Under the pieces are notes generated by a model. That model saw only the letters and a program-made list of their open reading frames with translations, made no database searches and was not told where the DNA came from. DNA of 8,958 bases from SpSt-28 sp044343155 (GTDB lineage: Archaea > Aenigmatarchaeota > Aenigmatarchaeia > CG10238-14 > SpSt-28). Position numbers and translations under genes: made by a program. The stretch is taken from contig JAVZSS010000027.1 of NCBI GenBank assembly GCA_044343155.1, forward strand, positions 1 through 8,958, in the 5' to 3' direction. This document shows positions 6,253 to 8,958 of this stretch, piece after piece; the stretch's first letter is position 1; each line of letters begins with the position of its first letter.

Positions 6253-8826
6253 TTCCAAATTTTTTAACACATTATAAGCAAAAGAGAAAACTGGAGTAAA
6301 AATATAAATTTTGTGAATAGTATTGTTATCAAATATAACAAATGGATCTTCGAAACATTTTTTGAAAAAAACATACCAATCCTTTTCGCTATCTTTCCAA
6401 TTTCTTTTCAATAGGTATTGAATTCTAGAAAAACCTACATATATTTTTTTAGTTGGTAATTTAGTTATATTGAATTTATCTAAATGAGATTTGGAAATTT
6501 CATATATGTTAAATAAAGTAGAAATAGAAAGAGCACCACCTTTAGTTACTTCTTCCCTATAATAAACTCTTAGGATTTCTTCAAAAACTTCTTCTAAATG
6601 CCTATAATTTAACCAAGGAACAATATAGTCTTTATTTAATATTCCTATCTTACCTTTTTCCTCCTTATTAGTAAAACTTCTCTTTTTTGATTGTTTTTCC
6701 AAACTTCTAACTTCTTCTAGTAAATACATTACAGGAGTTTTACTATCTCCCAATATTATGCCTCCGGAAAAACTAATCCTTCTTTTAAAATAGGTTTCAA
6801 ATTCTTTCGAAAAATCTATTATATACTTAAACACTTCATACGGACTTCCAAAAAATGTAACATCATCACCCCCACTAAATACTATATAAATGTTTCTTCT
6901 TTTTGCAAGATAGTAATTTAATACGCTAAAGAAGAAATTTACATAAAAACTTAAGGTAACCCACTTACTGATTGTCATTTCTTTCGATTGGTATTCTTTC
7001 AAAATTATCTCTTTACTATTTTCATTAACATCTAAGAATTTGTAAACTTCTCCAGAAAATATTTTTCCTGCATTATCTATGTCGAAATATCCTATTGCTA
7101 ATTTATTAAAATTAGCATACATTTCTTCTCTGAATATTTCTTTTTCTTCTATAGGTACTTTATTCAATAAAGAGTTTCTATTTAAACTATTATTTATTTC
7201 TTCATTCTCTTCTTCTTCAATTGTCCATATTTCTCCATTTTCTGAAGGAACAAAAGAGTACTCGAATAATGGTAATAATTTAACTTTTTTAATTAGTTCT
7301 TTATTGTCTAAAACATCCTTAAAGTTAATAAAGTAAAAAAGAAAGTAATCTGGCAAGTTTCTGTAATCTATTTTGTTCAATTTTAAAGGAACAATAACAT
7401 ACTTGAATGGACCTATACTAAATACAAATTCTTTTTCTTTGACATCATAATCTCTACTATATTCATATATTGCTACTCCGTCAGATTTAACTAATTCTTC
7501 TCCCAACTTTTCTAATAATCTACACTTCCTGCAAACATCATCTTCATTGGAACTTTCAACATCTATTATATTACCACAAACTTCACAAATTTTATTGCCT
7601 ATGTTTATTTCATTTTTCTTTGCTATTTCATTAATTATTGAAGAAAATCTCCTAGCTTTACTTTCACTTAAGTTTATAAAACTTGAATTCAACAAATCCT
7701 TGAATTTTTCTCTACTAAAAAGACTTTCTGAAGTTATATTTTGGTCTTGAGCTTTTTCAATAAAACTTATTGAGATTGATAATTCTCCATCAAATTCTTT
7801 AAAAATGAAATCTTCTATTTCTTTTTTGATTTCTTCCTTTATACTATCATCTATTTTTTTAGATAGTATTATAAGACTTCCAGAAGAACAATGTAATTCA
7901 TTTACTATAGGAAGCTCTAGTTTTTTTAATAAATACAGAGAAATTAATTTAGTAATTAGTGTAATTATAAAGCTTCTCCCTCTAATTCTCTTTGTTGCTT
8001 TTTCTCTCGCCCTTTCGTAATTATGAGCAGAAGAAATAAAATTCTGTATCCCTCCAATATCTAAAGAAATAATTGTTATATCTTCAGATTTTAGTTCCTT
8101 AGTGCAAGATAGCGATGCTGTTAATTTTAAATGGTTATATAAAGAAACATACTGACCTTCAGTATCTCCAGGCCTTACACTGGATGGTATAAACATGGTA
8201 AAGTCGAAAAGGATTAAATTTAAATTATTAATTAAAACTTCTATATCCTTAGATTGAAACACGGTTAATATTAAATCTTCAAATTCGTTCCAATTTTTTT
8301 CACTGTAATATTCTTCAATTTCACTATCTTTTTTATTATCTACAACAATTAATTCTGAAAAAGTTTTATTTTTTTCATAAGTGGAAATTGAATTTGAAAG
8401 CTCTTCAATTATCTTAGAAACTCTTTTACCCTTTAAATACCATTCTTCTTCTCTTTTGCTTGCTTCCGACGGTACAACTAGACCTATCGGATTTTTTAAA
8501 GGAATTTCAATTCTTTTTGTTTCTTCTTCAAACCTTATACTTCCTTCTCTTTCTTTTGATTCTTCCCTATCACATTTCTTTATAATGTTTAACATAGTAT
8601 TTTCTGTTGTAGCATGTGTATGTTCAACTTGCTTATGATGATTTTCTATTAAATATTCAATTTTATTGATTTCAACGTCTTTGTTTAATTTTTCTCCAAG
8701 CTCTTTAATCTTTCTTATTAGAATCATTCCATTTTCAATATGTGAAGATCCTGTTTTGAATCTATAGAATTTTCCTATATCGTGTAAAAGAGAAGCTATA
8801 ACTAAAGTTTTATAAGTTTGTTTCAT
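6244..8826 (-). CDS. csm1: Type III-A CRISPR Cas10/Csm1: HD nuclease and cyclic-oligoadenylate synthase
   Basis: An 860-residue large subunit of the Csm complex. N-terminal HD domain: LLHDIGKF with H15-D16, then a second histidine pair H63-H64 (ENHHKQ) and CDREESKER around D86, all matching a metal-dependent ssDNase. Palm 1 begins near 254 (SLDIGGIQNFI), followed by basic RAREKATKRIRGRS (272-285). A zinc site has C414, C417, C432 and C435. Palm 2 begins near 577 (IGYFDIDNAGKIF) and carries the intact GGDD motif (652-655) in FSGGDDVTFFG, the site that makes cyclic oligoadenylate from ATP when target RNA is bound. The C-terminal part (about 740-860) should be the helical D4 domain. The protein is longer than many Csm1 proteins; additional length lies between the HD domain and palm 1 (about 95-250) and in an acidic linker (535-570). 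It is first in its operon; no ribosome site lies near the ATG, but a TATA box about 25 bases upstream fits a leaderless mRNA. The two intact active sites imply an effector answering to cyclic oligoadenylate elsewhere. Confidence 0.97.
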   Translation of the reverse strand: MKQTYKTLVIASLLHDIGKFYRFKTGSSHIENGMILIRKIKELGEKLNKDVEINKIEYLIENHHKQVEHTHATTENTMLNIIKKCDREESKEREGSIRFEEETKRIEIPLKNPIGLVVPSEASKREEEWYLKGKRVSKIIEELSNSISTYEKNKTFSELIVVDNKKDSEIEEYYSEKNWNEFEDLILTVFQSKDIEVLINNLNLILFDFTMFIPSSVRPGDTEGQYVSLYNHLKLTASLSCTKELKSEDITIISLDIGGIQNFISSAHNYERAREKATKRIRGRSFIITLITKLISLYLLKKLELPIVNELHCSSGSLIILSKKIDDSIKEEIKKEIEDFIFKEFDGELSISISFIEKAQDQNITSESLFSREKFKDLLNSSFINLSESKARRFSSIINEIAKKNEINIGNKICEVCGNIIDVESSNEDDVCRKCRLLEKLGEELVKSDGVAIYEYSRDYDVKEKEFVFSIGPFKYVIVPLKLNKIDYRNLPDYFLFYFINFKDVLDNKELIKKVKLLPLFEYSFVPSENGEIWTIEEEENEEINNSLNRNSLLNKVPIEEKEIFREEMYANFNKLAIGYFDIDNAGKIFSGEVYKFLDVNENSKEIILKEYQSKEMTISKWVTLSFYVNFFFSVLNYYLAKRRNIYIVFSGGDDVTFFGSPYEVFKYIIDFSKEFETYFKRRISFSGGIILGDSKTPVMYLLEEVRSLEKQSKKRSFTNKEEKGKIGILNKDYIVPWLNYRHLEEVFEEILRVYYREEVTKGGALSISTLFNIYEISKSHLDKFNITKLPTKKIYVGFSRIQYLLKRNWKDSEKDWYVFFKKCFEDPFVIFDNNTIHKIYIFTPVFSFAYNVLKNLERR

Positions 8827-8844
8827 AACTTATTTTTCTTTTAT

Positions 8845-8863
8845 CCTTTTAAATACCTTTTTT
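8845..8863 (-). promoter_or_regulatory. Archaeal promoter (BRE and TATA box) of the csm operon
   Basis: Read on the minus strand, a purine-rich CGAAAAAAGG is followed by TATTTAAAA (plus coordinates 8847-8855). The box centre, near 8851, is about 25 bases from the csm1 ATG at 8826, the normal archaeal distance from TATA box to transcription start. Transcription would therefore begin at or very near the start codon. This agrees with the lack of a nearby Shine-Dalgarno sequence for csm1, whereas csm2 and csm3 have strong ones. The BRE part overlaps a perfect palindrome, so a bound regulator could block TFB. Confidence 0.65.
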
Positions 8864-8890
8864 CGAAATTTCGAAAAATTTTCGAAATTT
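8859..8890. repeat. Overlapping palindromes of three TTTCGAAA units, operator-like
   Basis: TTTCGAAA occurs three times: 8861-8868, 8869-8876 and 8880-8887. The first two are adjacent and lie inside a perfect 20-bp palindrome (8859-8878, ten-base arms). The second and third form a 25-base inverted repeat with 12-base perfect arms around one central base (8866-8877 and 8879-8890). The block touches the BRE of the csm promoter. Such ordered two-fold symmetry suggests binding of one or two regulator dimers. AT-rich DNA makes short palindromes common, but the CG-containing core and the arm lengths make chance less likely. Confidence 0.6.
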
Positions 8891-8896
8891 TTGTTA

Positions 8897-8930
8897 GGTA
8901 TAAAAGCCTTTTGGATAAACTATTTATACC
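8897..8930. promoter_or_regulatory. Inverted repeat carrying two opposed TATA boxes
   Basis: GGTATAAA (8897-8904) and TTTATACC (8923-8930) are perfect 8-bp inverted repeats with an 18-base loop. The left arm, extended, gives TATAAAAG on the plus strand (8899-8906), a canonical archaeal TATA box pointing out of the window with a start expected near 8929. The right arm gives TATAAATA on the minus strand (8921-8928), with a start expected near 8899, upstream of the csm operator. This may be a divergent promoter pair or a regulator site. What lies beyond 8958 is not visible; it could be a gene or a CRISPR leader. Confidence 0.45.
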
Positions 8931-8958
8931 CCTCAAAATTTTTGAAATATAATTTATA

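Noticed and set aside
7079..8638. Several short plus-strand open frames opposite csm1, and one at 3162-3356 opposite cas6/csm5
   Set aside because: They are Ser/Leu/Ile-rich antisense shadows of Lys/Glu-rich genes and have no independent support.
8897..8930. GGTATAAA/TTTATACC inverted repeat as part of a CRISPR repeat
   Set aside because: It occurs once only and both arms read as TATA boxes; without a second copy a promoter reading is simpler.
1..8958. CRISPR array or repeat-spacer units
   Set aside because: I looked for evenly spaced 24-40-base direct repeats in the gaps and at both ends and saw none; the TTTCGAAA units at the right edge are too short and too close together.
1..8958. tRNA, rRNA or insertion-sequence remnants
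   Set aside because: No GC-rich folded RNA segment typical of structural RNAs in AT-rich archaea, no transposase-like frame and no terminal repeats were seen; nearly all of the window is occupied by the nine genes.

Overview
This AT-rich window (G+C clearly below one third by eye) most likely comes from an archaeon. Three things point that way. The first gene matches the archaeal COG2521 family of predicted SAM-dependent methyltransferases. The csm1 promoter looks archaeal: a TATA box preceded by a purine-rich BRE-like stretch, placed so that the transcript would begin at the start codon. Internal operon genes carry the Shine-Dalgarno sequence AGGAGGTGAT. I cannot fix the lineage; a methanogen or a DPANN-type archaeon would both fit.

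Left part (1-2457, plus strand): a closely packed run of three genes. These are the 3' part of the methyltransferase gene (cut by the window edge), a TtuA/Ncs6-type tRNA 2-thiolation enzyme with Cys ligands for an Fe-S cluster and two zinc ribbons, and an Fpg/Nei-type DNA glycosylase that lacks the usual N-terminal proline. They look like housekeeping genes for RNA/protein modification and DNA repair.

Middle and right (2493-8826, minus strand): a complete type III-A CRISPR-Cas effector operon that converges on the glycosylase gene. Transcription order is cas10/csm1, csm2, csm3, csm4, csm5, cas6. Spacing is tight, with 4-nt ATGA overlaps at csm4/csm5 and csm5/cas6. Cas6 would cut precursor crRNA. 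Csm4 would hold the crRNA 5' tag, Csm3 would form the backbone and slice target RNA (catalytic Asp38), Csm2 would form the minor filament and Csm5 would cap the 3' end. Cas10 would sense target RNA, with an HD nuclease site (H15-D16) and a cyclic-oligoadenylate synthase site (GGDD 652-655), both intact. No csm6 or other CARF effector, no cas1/cas2 and no CRISPR array lie in the window, so these must be outside it or elsewhere in the genome.

Right edge (8827-8958): a 132-base non-coding region with unusually ordered structure. It holds a TATA box placed for a leaderless csm1 mRNA, overlapping palindromes built from three TTTCGAAA units directly against that promoter (operator-like), and an 8-bp inverted repeat whose arms are two opposed TATA boxes. 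This suggests regulated, possibly divergent transcription of csm and of something just beyond the window. The most unusual observations are this regulatory block and the two divergent enzymes (glycosylase and thiolase). The csm operon itself is a known system, not a new one.
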